NCBI GenBank assembly: GCA_009741485.1
Contig: VKON01002658.1
Coordinates: 1,609,549-1,673,548 of the forward strand
Source of the DNA: Malurus cyaneus samueli
Lineage: Eukaryota; Chordata; Aves; Passeriformes; Maluridae
Length of the DNA stretch: 64,000 nt
Reading direction: 5' to 3'
The notes beneath the pieces are model-generated. The model saw nothing but the letters and a program-made list of their open reading frames with translations. It had not been told where the DNA came from and ran no database searches. The translations under genes and the position numbers were made by a program. Positions 14,578 to 29,700 of this stretch are shown here, in pieces. Numbering within the stretch: position 1 is the first letter of the stretch; each line of letters starts with the position of its first letter.

Positions 14578-14640
14578 AAGGTTTAGGATGGATATTGGGA
14601 AGAAATTCTTCCCTGTGAGGGTTTGAATTGCAGAGAGAGG
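14578..14640 (+). repeat. possible short CR1 fragment
   Basis: GGATATTGGGAAGAAATTCT followed by TCCCTGTGAGGGTTTG resembles the internal CR1 block (GATATTAGGAAGAAATTCTT...GTGAGGGTGG). Similarity fades after about 50 bases and no 3' tail follows, so this would be an old, broken remnant. Confidence 0.5.
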
Positions 14641-17600
14641 ATTTCTGCCAGCAGAGACTGACCTTGAATTAGATCTCAACACAACAGAAAACACTTGGAT
14701 TTTCTTTATTTCCAGACTATCAGCATTCAAAACACATGAGTGACACTGATCCCCCATGGGCTGAAATTCTGAAAAGTTACCTTTAAACAACAGGATCAAA
14801 GTAACACCAAAGCATTAGTAAATCTCTTTTCTACTGTTTTTCCAGATGAATTATTTAATATCAAAACTAGAGAAAAAAATTCTAACCTAGTGACTTCAAG
14901 ATGACATTGCTCTCTGTTCCCAATTACTATGTGATCCTCACACTGAAATCAAAAGTTGCTACATAAATTTAATGCTATTTAAGAAATGTAGGGTTTAAAG
15001 AAATTTAAAGCAGAAATAACAATAGAGGATAGCTTGAGGGGAAAAAGAAATCAGTTGAAAGCCATGAAACTTCTCAGTGTTCCATCCCTCACGTCACAAA
15101 TAATCTCTCTGGAGACATAAATACACACACAAAATTCAATTAATGCTTTCAAACTGACAAGAGTGGTTAAAAATAATAAAATTAAGGCCTTTTAATCAGA
15201 AAGCATTGCCAAAAGGTGCATCCAATGAGGGGCAGCATTGATTCCAAGGCTACTCTGACTGGGAAGGATCCCATATAATGAGCAGAGAGTGTTCCTAAAG
15301 CTCCTGGGTCTGTCCTGAGCCATCCCCTACTGTCAGAGTTCACAGAGGAGCTGGAAACTCTTCCCAAATCTCTCTGGTTCAAGGTTGGGTTGCTATGATA
15401 TATTTCTATGCAATAATAGGAAAAAAAAAAAGGTGGAAAATGTGAAGATCGCAGGCATGTTCCTTGGAAAAAAACATATTTGATCACAGGAAGTCAGCAG
15501 CTATCCTGACCTATGAATTCCTTACTAAAAAAAGTTCTTCCCACTGTTGGTTCCAATTTATGCTCATTTTGAGATGAATCCAAAAAAAAAGGGAGAAAAG
15601 AGAGGAAACAAAACAAGTATTTTGCTGAAAAAACACTAAGGCACTATAGAAAGAGCTTTTCTGTTGTTATGGAAACGCAGAAAGCACAGGCTAGGAAAAA
15701 GAAAAGTGAATAAAGAAGCATTTTTAACTGCAAATATTAACATGTCCTTGCTTCCCGGAAAAAGTCCTTCCAAAGGATTTTGTTGATGCTGTGCATCCAA
15801 GCAACTGAAAACTACAAATTCTTCCCCAGAGAAACACAGATAAAAATTGGAAATCCACTGTAACAAAATAATAAACAGGACAAGGAATAAAAAAACAGAT
15901 GGAGTTATCAAAGTGTTGTTTTCACACCCACAAAGAAGCAGTTTGCTGAAAATGCAGAAAACTTCAGACATTCTGTTTTAAGTAATCAATAGAGTGGTGA
16001 GAAAGGAGAGGATTCTGCATTTATCTGGAGAAAAATAGTTCTCTGCTCCTCTCCCACATTTGTATTTGCATTTCATACATTTTGAGCAGGTAGGCAAAGA
16101 AATAATTCTGTTCTCTGAACATAAATTACTTATGAAAAATTGGTTGTTTTATGTGAAGCTACTCTGAAGATGCAGAATAGAATATAAAAATGTCCATTAT
16201 CTGTAAGTCTATAGTCCTTTGCACATGAAAAGTTAATTTAAATATATTTCCTTACACAGTCCTAAATTGCATTGAGAAATAATGGTAATTAATGCACAGA
16301 TACAACCAAGTTTTGGCTTTAAAATTCTCATTCTGTCATTAGGTAATGCTTAATGAAATGGCACAAATCAGTCCTGCTAATGGCTCAATGCTCTTATGTA
16401 CCTGGATAATCTGCACTGCTCAGGTACCCTGGAACTTGTCAGTTCAGGATCAGGAGGATTCTTTAGGGAAGAGCAGCCAAAAGTGGCCCTTTCCCTACAG
16501 AAGGAGCACTGAGAACACCTTTCCACTGTTGAGAAAGGGAAAAAAATGGATTTTAAAAAAATCGTAACAGTGATCCACTGCTTATGTAAATCAAAAACAA
16601 GAAAAGATTTATCATCAATTCCAAATATCCAAGGGTAGATTGTCAGTGAATGCTCTGTGATTTTGGCACCAAACGTTTCAACTGCACCTACTGAACAATT
16701 ATTGCTGCTGGAATAATGGGCAGCAAATCAACTGCACAGCCAATAAGTAAATAAACCAACCCTTGAAAACAGTTTCTCTTCCTCACCAAAATAAAACACA
16801 AAAAAAAAAAAAAATCCCCCAAGGGCAGCAGACCACAGAGTTCACATTATGGACCCAGTGACTTCTAAATTCATTCTGGAAAGAAAACCATTTTTACTGC
16901 AGCCATCCATCACTCACCCAGCTCAGGAGCTTTTTCCTCCCTGCAGGGAAAAGTCTCTTCATCCTCACTTCTGTCATTTTAAACCACATAAGGGAACAAA
17001 TCACACACCTAAAACTGGGGGTTTATTCTTTCTTAGACCAAATTTTTAAATCATTTGGTGGCTGGGAACTCTGAACTCAGGGATCTGAGCTGTGTTGACA
17101 GTAATGGTACCAGTTAAGGAAAATCACTGAACTCTTCATGCACGTACATTTGTATTTAAATAAATTAAAATCAAGACATTTTCATGAAGATGTTATCATT
17201 GTAGTTATAGAAAGAGACTGAACTGCACTAAATTACTGGGATTAACTTTGGTTTGTTGATTCCACACTCTTGCACACAACTTTAGCTCCAAATACCTGTC
17301 AAACTCCTTATTATTCTTTTAGCAAAACTCAGAAATAGAAACACAGATCTTAGCAGGATCTAACAGGACTTTTTTGTTGGGAAAAAAGAAAACAGGTAAA
17401 GGGAAATTCATGTGATTTTTCAAACTGAAGCATTTTACCTCATTTTGTGAGGATACCCACAGACAGCCGCTCTGTTTTCTGATATTCTTTAGCAGCACAC
17501 ACACAAAGCCAAGGCTCTGTATATTTAAGAGCATGAAAGTGCCCCAGTAAAACACTGTCACCTCCCTATTTGAGCCAGAATCTATCTCCAGAATATTTCT

Positions 17601-20600
17601 ATCTCCAGAAATACAGCTTCAAATTCAAACGTGCAGACAACATTCCCATTGAACATCCCGGGGGCTCCTGCTCAGGAGCTTCACTGCCAGTTCTGCACCA
17701 GGAGCAGAATAATTGCAACAAAAAACCTGAGGAAATGGTCCCAGAAAATGCATTTTTCTTTGGGTCAAGTGGGAGCAGGACTTGAGAAGCAGCAGGATGG
17801 TGTCCCTGCTGCCATCCTGTACTTACTGCACTTATTTCTTTGGTGCACAGAATCAGTTACAATCTCTGCCATAAAAGATACAATGCACTGATTTATCCCT
17901 AATTAAGGATGAAGTAGAGAAACAACATTTGATTGTTATTTACCTTTCGACATCTGTCGGCCTCTTTCAAATAGAGTGATTTGAAAGGAGAGAAGAAACC
18001 TCACTAATTGCTCTCAGAGCTGTGTGAAGAGTTCAGGCTTTCTGTTTCTGGGTTTTTGTAGGGAAGAGCTATGTTTCAGATGTAGTGTGTGTTGCTATGG
18101 TAATTATTATTTTACTGAATGATATACATTCAGAACTGATTTCATATTGTCAGACAGCAATTAAACAGATTAGACTGTGTATACTCACAGTTCTGAAATA
18201 CTTCCAATTTGTTTTAAATTTTAGGCCATGTGAAAAGCACTGGTGTGGGAAGTGAGATATCAATTCAGAGGGCAGCTCCAGCTGTACAGGTTTCCTCTTA
18301 CCTCCTCCTCTCTTCACAGGTCAGGGTATTTAGGAGCAGAGACACTGCAGGACATTTTGGGGCCTCAATTCCCACTGTGTCTCTCTGGCTCCTCATCTCC
18401 TGCTGCAGATTTGAAATCTCTCTTTCCAGATGGCTGCAGCAGCAGCTCCAGTAAAGATCCAAAATTGAACAGACTGGCTTCCATCTCCCGTTATTACCCT
18501 GCTCCTCAGAGGAAGTTTTCACTTGATGGCCACTGAAAAAACCTCAATGAGGAGAAATTATTTTCCTTATCCGGCTGTGCCTTTGTCACCATCCAGCCTC
18601 TGAAGGCAGGATGGCATCAGCTGCACCCCAGTTTGGTGCCCAGGACACCTGGACAACAGAACCCAAACTCTTAACCACAAACCCTCTGATTCCAGGTCCA
18701 AAAAGTCCTTCAGGCTTCAGTCCTTCAACAATCATCTCCACATTTATCCAGCCCCCTCAGGTTATAGAAACAAGAAAGAAGTCAAGGAAGAAAAACAGGA
18801 AGCAACATGATTTAATTTTCCTGAGAGATTCAAAGTATCTCAGAGCAATGAGAGAGACAATATTCCCCCAAGGCAAAAATGATGCTAAAATTTGTGTAAT
18901 CAAAACCAAGAAACCCTTTGGAATTTTATTTGCTCTGTCTTAGCTTGGCATAGGGAGAAATTATAGCGGCCAGGATAGGAAGTCAAGAAAAGTCAGGCTT
19001 GTGCTCAGCTTTAATATAGGTTTTCTTTGGTAAACCAATCAATTCCAGAATCCCATTTTCCCCATGCTAAGAAATAACTCAAGACAAAATTTAATCCATG
19101 TGAGTGGGGATAGTCATGGAGATGAATGATGAGTTTGAAAACTCTTGGATGAGAAACACTTGAAAAAAGTCCAGAATCGTCAGAAAGGAAAGAAACTGTG
19201 CAGCTTCTGAACAAAGGATAATAATCCCCAAAAAAAGAGCAAATAAAGCCTCAGTTCTGTAGGCCCATGGATGGATATGTGAATTAATACAGGTTAAAAT
19301 AGGGTGTAGCTTGAAGCTTTATGGGGAGGATACCTGGCAGACACAGAACAGCAAAGGAAATGATAAGATTATCTAATTATCCATCAATTTTCCTGGTCAT
19401 TCTCTCTCAAGTAAATGATTTTCATAGGGTGACATTTTACAGTTTGTGGGAGCAGGTCAGTGAGGAGATCAGGGATGAGTCAGCACTGGAAGGCTGATGG
19501 AAACATTAATCTTGAAGAAAGCTAAAGGATGAGAGGAAAACAGAATCATCTAAGATCAGAGAGGATATAATGGGCACAGAGGGTCTGAAAGGTGAACAGA
19601 CTGATGGCTGCACAAGGGAACATCAGCCTGCAGGAAGCTGGCACAGCACAGGCCATCAATAAAAAGGAAACAAATCGACTAAAAAAAGATAGAACCTTGA
19701 AAATTAGGATAAAAATAATGTGGGTTCCAAAAGGAGATCATGATTTACCCAAAGGATGTCATGTCCTGGCAACGGGAGCGAAGCAATTGTACGGCATTTG
19801 CTGTTTCTCCTGGTGATAAGGAATCAACATAATCTGGGCATTTCAGACAGTTCACAAAGGATTTGGCATCCAGTCAGGAAAGTCTTGACTTATCTTTTTG
19901 TCCCAGTTCCCAATCCTGTGAACAGTGGGGGCTTTGTGTGCCACCAGTGTATTGCTAAAATAGCCAGGTTGTTCACAACAGCATTCACTCCCCAAAATTA
20001 TCAAAACAAGAACGACTTTTTTTATGTCTTTTGGATCAGGCTGTCATTCTGCAAAATATACTTTGCTGGGTATTCCTAACATATGGTCAGAATAATTTGG
20101 GTTGTTTTCTTAAATACAACCTAAACCTTTTCTTAAAACAAATTTACTGTGCAAGAGTTAGGGAGGGGAAAATGATGCAAAATGAATCAGTATTCAGTTT
20201 CAAGGGAACTTACAACACATATCCAATTTTAATAGATATTGAAACTCTCTGTTGGGCTTAATATTCTGGTTAATTATTACTGAACCAAAATGGTGATTCT
20301 TTCCTTTTCCTCCATGTTTGAGAAAATTTGAGTTTGTCTGGAGAGAACGAGGAAGTACAAACAAGGTCATTCACCTTCAGTAAGGTGAAAGAGCTTGAAG
20401 AAAGAACCAGATCTGTAATTTCTGCCTCTGGAAAAGAATGTAAATGGTTAACTGGGGGTAGGATTCCACAATATGAGTTTAGTAAAGCTTATAATCCTCA
20501 GCTTTCCAAAAGGGCTGCCACATTTAAATGCAGTGGTGAAGGAACAGATCATTCCTTAAGGCCACCCTGGCAGCTGAAGTGATTGTCACAGCATTGTCCC

Positions 20601-23551
20601 CAACTTTCTTCTTAAAATGGTTCTAACAACGTCCCTCAGCCTGAGTTAACTTGCAGTTAGCACGTGTGAGGCTGAGCTCAAAGTTATTTTAGGAGCCAAC
20701 TGGAAAGGAGATTTAGCCTTTTTAAAAATGGAATTGTTTTCTCTGGTTTAAGACTGTTTCCATGGAGAGACCACAGCATATGAACATCTTTAGGCCAAGT
20801 GCTTTGCTGCAGGCTTATCTGAATGGAAGCACCACAGGAGGAAGGATAATTGAGGCCAGTTGTTTAAAATTCATGGGCCTCCTCCTTTGCTTAACTCGGG
20901 AGCAATTTATTTTCATTATTTTGATCTGTTAAGCATTTAAAAGTTAAACAGTGCTATACACACCTTATCTTAAGTGACATATCTTAATATAATATTTACT
21001 CAGGATAAAATCAACTTAGTGGCAACGATGTCATGCTGTTGGGTGAGGGTGACAAAGTGTCAGGAGGATCACACTGTAGATTAATGTAAAGGGATGCATG
21101 AAGGGAAAAAAACATCCATCCTAAATTCACATACAAAACAGTGGGCTCTGAACAGACTATTGCCTCTTGGGAGAAGCATTTTTCTAAGTTATAATGAATA
21201 GGTCTATTAAAAAAGCAGTTTACTCTTCACTAAAGGAAAATAAAGCCAACAGAATGTAGTAGTTACTGGGAACAGAGATGTTGTTATCCTATTTTATAAA
21301 CCCTGCGTGAATATTGTCTCTGCTTGGGATCTCAGTCCAGCTTCTCTCCTTACAACTTCCCCTCCCAGCACAGACAAACAAGGAAAAGTACATAGAAAAA
21401 AAAAAAAAAAACCATGAAAAGAACAGAACATCTGCTCTTGGAGGAAGAATTGGGAGTTTATATTGTTTAAAAAGTAAATATACTGGATCTGCTGTGTGCT
21501 TTTGCATGCCTTCGTAAGGCAAACCCAAAATTCAACCTTTCCCCTCAAAAAATGCTAATAGGGATTTGGCAGAAACAAATTTTGGGATCTAGGAGCTAAT
21601 GTTTAAACTTGACAGACTGACAAAGATTTATCTAAATCTTGAGAACATTTTCAGGGCCTAAAAATGCAGTTTCCCTCCTCTGTGCACACCCCATCACGTG
21701 AATTGCTGGTTTAATTTGTATTTCATGCAGTCCAACATTTCATGTTCAGGCTGCAGCTCTCAGGAACCTGGGAGGGAATGCCATGGGCCTTTTGCAGTCG
21801 GGGATGTTGTGGGATGCAGCCCATTTATGGTAACAAAGCCAAACTAGGGCAGTCAGCACAGAACTTAGCACAGTTCAGTGTAAACATCTCTTTCACGGTC
21901 ACATCCCAGGAAAATCAGGGTCAAAACAATCAGATATATTTCCCATTTTTGCTGATGGAAAATGATCACCTGAACTACCTTAAAATGCAGTATAAGAGCC
22001 CTCACCTTCCATTGATTGCACTGAGCTGTTTGTTCTACGCCTGGGTCAGGAGGACACCTGCACACTTCTCCCAGGACAGAAGGGTCATTAAAAACCTGAA
22101 TGGAAGAAGAAGGAGAGGAAGAAAATTTCCTCTGGCAAGTCAGGATGTTGCCACTTGCTCTGGCTTTGCTGCTCATGATAAATGTGAGTGTCAAGCTCTC
22201 AGAGCTGAGTCCCAAATCAGACAAGCTGATCCTCAGAAGACAAGGGCTGAGTCTGAGAACATTTTCTATAGCTAAAGAAATTCCATTTAATAGCAGAACA
22301 TTTACCTTTGACATCAGAACCTCTGTATACATGAGAGGAACAATTTACCCTGACATTTTCCACAGCAATACTCTTTCCATTACAAATGCATCGTGTTCTT
22401 TCCATTCTTATGCATGAAGAATAATGACCTTAAAAGTAACATTTCAATTTACAGGAAATTTTAACTAGCACAATCATCATCCCCAAAGGAATACGATATT
22501 GAAATATTATTCTCTTGAACTTTGCAAAACACAGTGAGATATCAACAGAAATAACAAACCTTCCACTGATTTAATGCACAGACATTGTGGTGAGGTATTT
22601 TTGCAAGGAAAGGTTAATTTGCTCCTCTCTGCACAAATAATATTAATAATTAGCAGACAGTACATGTTCACTCACTAAAACCAAATTTCCTGAGATGAAC
22701 AGGGGTACAGAGAAACAAAATTCCCAGATGTTGCCTGGGTTCTTTGACCTGCATTTCTTCGACTAATGAGAAAGTATCTCATTAAGATGCAAACAAGCTG
22801 CCCATGTGAAAGGAATTCCAGCCTACCAATTGCCTTTGTAATTTCCTGTATTCTGACAAACATTTCTAAACAGGGGCAGACATTTTCTAACCATTAACTG
22901 CAGATTTTCAGATTTTTTTAGGTCAAGATCCCTGGTTTACTATCAATATACATTCTGATGTGCATATGTAGGAACCCTTTTCCTTTAAAACAAAAACCAG
23001 TTTTGTAGCAAACATGGTTAATGAAACAAGGACACTGATGAGCCAGAAAAGTCCTGTCAAGCACAACTCTGTAAACAAAATATGTCAGCAGAAGAAAAAC
23101 GGAAATCTTCATGTATTTTCCTTCTTGAAATTCTGGGTCTGATTCTGCTGTTTGATTGCATCTCTGGGGATAAACTCAAACCAGAAAGGCTTGTTTTGTC
23201 ATGTTTCTCCTCTGGAGAATTTTGAAAAAGAACCTATTTGCACCAGTGAAGGTTGAAAAAAATCTGAATCAACAGTGACACGCTCAGCTGATTCCTCCCT
23301 CCAAGACAAGTGAAACAAGAAGACTTTTTATCCAACTGAAGCCATAGCCCCCAATGGATTTTACACATTCACAAATATATTTATGATGCCTCATTAGGCT
23401 GGCATGATGAATAAACTCCATCAATCAACATTTATTTTACTAGATTTAACTGCTATTACCCTTGAGTTGAAAAGGAAATGAAGAAAAATGTAGGCTTGTA
23501 GGAGCTGTTCGCCCAAGGGCTTTGTTAAGGATGAAGGGGGAAAAAAAAGTA

Positions 23552-23725
23552 ATAGAATAATTGAGGTTGGAAAAGACTTTAAAGATTGAGTCCTACTGTT
23601 CTGCAGCAATGCCAAGGCCACCACTAACCCATGTCCCCAAGTGTCACATCCACATGTCTTTTAAATCCCTCCAGGGACAGTGACTCAGCCACTTCCCTGG
23701 GCAGCCTGTGCCAATGCTTGATAAC
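23552..23725 (-). repeat. CR1 LINE 3' fragment
   Basis: Read on the plus strand this is the reverse complement of a CR1 3' end: ATAGAATAATTGAGGTTGGA, then AAAGACTTTAAAGATTGAGT, then TCCAGGGACAGTGACTCAGC and CTGGGCAGCCTGTGCCAATG. It is diverged and truncated and lies in the transcriptional sense of PPM1E. No coding capacity remains. Confidence 0.85.
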
Positions 23726-26700
23726 CCTTTTGTTTTGTTTTTCTGTTTTTATCAGGGAACAAGAATTACTCATCTGCTTTAATTATTCTTGTTAACAGCC
23801 ATAGCTTCCAGCAGGGGAAGGGCAGAAGGTGCTGTGCCCCTCACAATGAGAATCCCCAAAGTTAATGGGAGCTGCATCAAAAGAGCTGAAAGTGATGAAA
23901 CTTCTACTCCTTGGCAAGGAACAGGGATGACAGGAATTGGTGACATTGTTGTGGTTCTTCGTGTGCCACTGTCACTACCACGTAAATCACCAGCAGAAGT
24001 GCCACTGGTGTGAAATTTTAGATGAGCACTGGCTGGGGAAAGGGAGCAGGAACCCTGAGCCAGCCCCTGGTACTGCAACTGGCAGAAATTGTGCTGAGAT
24101 TTAGCACAGGACTTGGATTTCAGGAGTCTCAATCAGCCCTAAGTCAAAATATATTTATTTCCAGAGCCTATGCATGCACGTGTCTGTGTGTGTATGCCTT
24201 TAAAGATAAACCAGCAAGCAGACAGATGTTGATTCATGGATAGTTAGAATTAAAATAGCCTTCTTGCTGATTACACCATTCAGCACGAGGCTGTTTTGTC
24301 CTATTTGGTGTTATTTTTTCATTGCTGAATGCTACAACATTGTCTCATCTCCGATGTCCTTTAACATCCTGTTCATAATGCCACAAAGGTGGTAATAATT
24401 GCCCAGAATATTCCAATGTTTATATTAAGGCTTCCCTAATGCAAAAATAACAAAATAAATGGCCGGGTTTGCCTGTGCTATCTATCTGTAGATAGGTAGC
24501 TATAATCCCCAAAATCTCTCTATATCCCAATCCCTCTGTTTTATCTCCAAAACAATACTGAAAAAGCCCACAACAAACCATGCTTATATTATGCCATATT
24601 AAAAGCTCAGCAGAATTTCATTAAATAGCTACATTTGCTTTGTTTGAGATTACAAACACAGATCTCCCTCTTTCTGGCAATCCATAACCCAAGATATTTG
24701 GCACTCTATCAACAATTCCAGGCTTGGAGGGATTATAGATGTGCTGACAGTTAAAGGGAGTTAGAGTTCCCTGCCTGAGATAGATAAGTCGCATGTACCC
24801 TTTGATAAGTCCTATCAGAGCCCCACTCTGACAGGAATTCCTCCACGATGCCACTAAATCTTGCACTGTAATGCTCATTAAAGGCGCTGCCATTTGTCCC
24901 ACCAGAGCCTGAACTCCCCTGCCATTAGAAAATATATTCCATTTCTTTCCCCAATTACATACACACTGCTTAATATTCCAGATTCAGAATATATTCAGGG
25001 GGCTGGGAGAGGGGGGAAGATGGAAGGCTTTTGTGTGAGCACACACAGATCCAGGCCCAGTGCTTAATCTGGTGAGCTGTCAGACAAAGCTGCCCGGTGG
25101 CTTTGTGTCAGAGGAATGAGCTGAGTAGTACAACACAAATTCTACTGTTTGTAAACATTTTGTTCCCATCATTTGCACAGGGCTGCTGTGTTGAAATGAG
25201 GAGTTTCTGGAGAAACACCGCAGTTGGGGGGTTAATTCTCAGCTCTTTTGTTGCAGTGATTCCTCCCTGTGCCAGGTTTCTGTAACATCATTACCCACAC
25301 ACACAGAGCACGAGGATTCAAGCCAGCTCCATTCAGAAGCAGCAGATCTAAGCTGACTGAACGTTTTTCTCCTACAGGAATAACACGATGATAGGTTCTG
25401 CAGAATCTGGTCAGACTTGTACTCACTTCACTGGATGCTACACCATTACGAAATCCATTCTGAAATCTCTTCTTGCCTTCGATGTAATTGGTAAAATAAC
25501 AGAGCTCCAGTAGCAAAAGCCTTGCTGCATGTGTAATGAAGATCTCGGATCAAACATCTCAATAGATTCTCTTAAAATAAGTGTATTATAATTTCCTAGA
25601 TTATTACCTGCCAAAGCTCAGTGGGTGGGTTCTGAAGGCCTACGCTGTCAGGAATCCCAGGTTCTTAGAATCCTGTCATATCTGTCTGCATCCACCCCCT
25701 CAGTGTTTCCAGTTTCCCTTCTTCTGCTTCTGAAAGTAATTCCCTTGGTAGCTGTCACATTAAGATATTGGGATACAGCTTTTCCGCTGCACTTCTGGAT
25801 TCCAGCTGAACCTGATTGTCAAGTTCACTAACAGAAAGTGAGTACAACCTCCTCCAGTGCCTTGAGATTAATTTGCCTTGAGCTAATGAAAGTCAATTTC
25901 TAATTTCAACCCTTAATTGTGATCAATAGGGCTTGAATGAAACTTATCCAGACATACAGGGAGAGAACTGATAGGCAGAATCCATACCCAATGTGGCCTT
26001 TTAGGATTATGTGCCAGACAGATTGGAGTCTTCAAGTTTAGGTATTTTTCAGAAACAGGGAGATGACAGCTCAGAGTTATCACAGGAGCAAATCTGGTGA
26101 AGTTGAAGGGCAGAGTAAATGGGTTTAGAGTCTCACAGATTATCACAGTTTTTTACAAAAAAGGACATTCCTTAAGTTGCCTCATCCACTCCATTGGAAG
26201 AGGTCTGTTCCCTGCAGGTGTTAAGGCCTCACTGGTGACTGAGCCATCACCTCTGACTCTTCACTCCCTCCTTTTTGCTCTAAACCACCTTAGAGCATGG
26301 ACAGCTGATTTCAGTTCCTATGGCAGCCTCTGAGACACAATCCAGAGGAAAACTTCACAATTCTCCTGCATTCTTAATTCAGAACAAACCACCACAAGGC
26401 CTTACACATACACGCACTAACACATCATTTAGCAAAGTCTATATTTTTAATAAGTTTACAATCAAGCTATTTTTAACTAAGAAAACTCATTCAATCTTAC
26501 TTGTGGCTCATAGACAAGCTTGTTTGCTTCCTTGGCTACAGATAAAAGCTGTTATAAACAGGAGCTGGGCTGTGCATTTGTGTGCTTTTTTTACTATTAT
26601 TATTGAACACCATGGCCAATATTTTGCAGAGCTAAAATAAACAGAATTATATTTTCAAGCCTGATATCAAGGGCAACACTTCCCAAAGCGCTTTGTTTAC

Positions 26701-29700
26701 GCTGCGGTTTTTCGGGAACTTTCCCGGTCTGTTGTTCCCACCAGTGTTGTGATGAGGGCAACAATTTCAGGCACTTCAGTGTAAAATTTCCTTCTCGTGT
26801 CACTTCCCCTTGCTCTGAGTGAGACTGGCAGCTTGCATTTGCTACTCATACTCACAGTAGTAATCTCTCCTCTTTTCACAGATAGTACTACAATGGTTTT
26901 ACAACTACACACAGACAGCAACAGTAAAAATGACAGTAAAATTAATCAGCTTTGTGGTTTTTTTTAAAATACCACCTCATCATGCATATATTTTTGTTTC
27001 CCTCAAATTATGATTATAACAAATGAATAATGGACCTTTGCAGGCAAATACAGAGAGAGGCATCATCCTCATACAATTGGCTGTGTTCACACAACAGAGA
27101 TGTGTAAACTATCCTTGGATCCAGGAGGTGGGAAAGAACAGATGAATCCGTGGAACAGAATAATACTTGTGGAATGTGCTTTTTACAGGCTATCCAAGCA
27201 TGTGGGCTGGAATGTGGAATTGGGGGAGTTACAAATATTCTTAATATGCTATACTATATGGTGTATATACGATATAAATGTACTTTATACTGCAAATTCC
27301 TTATTTTGATATTAAGTCAACACATCACATTTCAACTCTGCCAGCAGCAAGCAGAGAAACAGATGCCTTACAATGGAGAAAGAACAAATCTGATCATTTC
27401 CAATTCCTCTTGGATATCAGAAAGAACAAATCTACTCATTACCAATCCCATCCAAATTGGTGCAAGTTCGTCAGCACCACATTCAGGGGTAACTTGCCAT
27501 GTCAGTGTTCTTCTGTTTATTATAGGATTTCTAAAATATGAGAAATTTTTATTTCCCATATATAAAACAACAAAAGGAACTGGTGGAGGAGGATGGATTT
27601 ATCTTTTCAAACTGCTCCTGGAAACATAAAAGCATCTATAGCTAGTTTGACCACAGAAACACAGGATGAACAGGACAATTTGGACCATCTGTTTATCTTG
27701 TCAGACTTTCTTTGTCATGGAAGAAACACTTAACCCTGGCAAAAGAGAGGGGTGAAACTTGAGAAAGATGCCAGTTCTATAAATCCATGGTTAGGATATT
27801 TCAGCTGTTTCTCTGCAGCTATATTATTGAATAAATAAGAGAGTAGGGTTGGCAAAAATGTGCAGTTTCCTCCAAGGAATCAAACAGAATATACGTTTTT
27901 TTACCTTGCAGAGGAAGAAGGGGCAGCAGTGCTGTAGTTTGCATCGATTTCAGCTGTCCAGCCTTTAACTGGAACTGATTGGGTGATTAGGTTAAATCAG
28001 TGTATTACTGGGAGGTTTAAACGCAGCCTGTTAGGTGGGAAGCTGGCAGGTAACTCAAGTGGACATCCTGGCAATTCCTTTTAATTGTTTGAGCTGATCC
28101 AATGTTTCAGGTCTAATTACTCTCACAATTTTATTTTCTAAATTATTTTCAGTTGACACTGGGTCTATTACATTTTCTCATTCTGCCCCTTTCTTCTTGA
28201 AGTGATACAACAATTACCTGATTTAGAAGCACTTTCTAATTCACTTTTTCTTCTGCATATTCTTGTTGTAGGAAGTGGCACTTTTTAATGCCATTTTTAT
28301 ATGGAACATCTCTAGCGACATAAGGAAATAACTTGTCAAACAAGTATCCCAACTGGATCTGTATTTGTAGCAGCAGCACAATATAATTATAATTTAATTT
28401 ATAACTATGGAAAGACATGAAAACTTTGGAAGTCATGGGAAGAGCAGAGGGTGGGGAATGAAAAGGAGGGGAGAAGAATTTTTTAATGTTTGCTTTTAAA
28501 CCAAAAGTGACTTGCTCTTTTCGCTTTTTTCTTCCCCTATAAATTTTTCCAACCTTCTGCCCTGCTTTATGTATTTATCCTTCCTTTTTCCTAGAAAAGT
28601 AAAACAAATCATCATCCTTAAAATAAAGGATAAATATAGAGTAAATTAATTAACTCAGTTCTGAGACATAAGGGTTTATGAAACTGGAGGATGTGTTAGT
28701 TTATTCTTGGATTTAAAAGCAGCAAATTTTGAGGGTCATATCCTGTGCCTTTTTTTTTTAGCCCAAACTTCCCTTGACAGAACTTGGAAGTCCTTGACAT
28801 GCAAAAAATGCGGATTAACCTCCAAAAGCACTGTGGAGCTTGGCATTTTCCTGGAACTTTCCAGGTTTATTGTTGCTACCAGGATCACTACCAGGGTTTA
28901 ACACCTCTGAATGTTTTCTGTTCTCTCTGCCAGACAGCCAGAGGCGAAAAGAACCCTGTCATACCTCGTACACCACTGAAAGGAGACAGTTGAATTATTT
29001 TATCAGTCTTTCCAAAAAACCTTTGAGTGCAGCCTAAACCAGCTCCCTGAAAAGCATCTGTAGCTGGGAGCAGGATATTAATAGCAAACCCACATGAAAG
29101 CAGGAGCATGAGAAAGCACCAGAGCATTCTCTAAGTTAAAGTAACAGCACAGCCCCGATACCTTGCAGTGATGTCAAAGTGCAAACACAGCCCCGTGAAA
29201 GCAACTTCAGCTCAGGAACTTGGCCATGAGAAAAAATTGAGGAGTTTCTCTGTTTTGCAAAATCATTTCACACAGATTCTCTAAGGAATGAATGGGAGGA
29301 ACACGGGTGGGTCACTCAGGTTTGTTGTATTATTTAACTCTTCCTATTTTACACTCCCTTGATGAGCTGGGTTTAGTCTCCATACAAACAGAAAGCAAAC
29401 TTCCTCAAAGTACTTTCCTTTTTCTTTCTCTACTTCTTCAACTGATGTTCTTTATTTCAGATGGCAAATTTCTCAGAATTAAAAACAAAAATAATACCCT
29501 CCCCAAGATGTAAATTCCAGATTTAGTATTTCAGGGTTTTATTCCTTATTTTATGCACATACATAGTATGGAAACAGGAATTGCACTTCATCAGTTTTCA
29601 GAGGACAGTAAGTTAAATTGAATAGTTTTCAATATGATAATGCAAAGCTAGCTTTTTAATAAATAAATCAGATCTTTTGTAATATAGAACATATATATCT

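Noticed and set aside
21742..22417. Plus-strand open frames of 177 and 105 codons, the second starting with a signal-peptide-like hydrophobic run
   Set aside because: No known domain, overlapped by an antisense frame of 155 codons, no CpG or splice context. One such chance frame is expected in a 64 kb window.
24478..24500. Near-palindrome CTATCTATCTGTAGATAGGTAG
   Set aside because: Imperfect symmetry made of GATA/TATC microsatellite-like units; no reason to think it functional.
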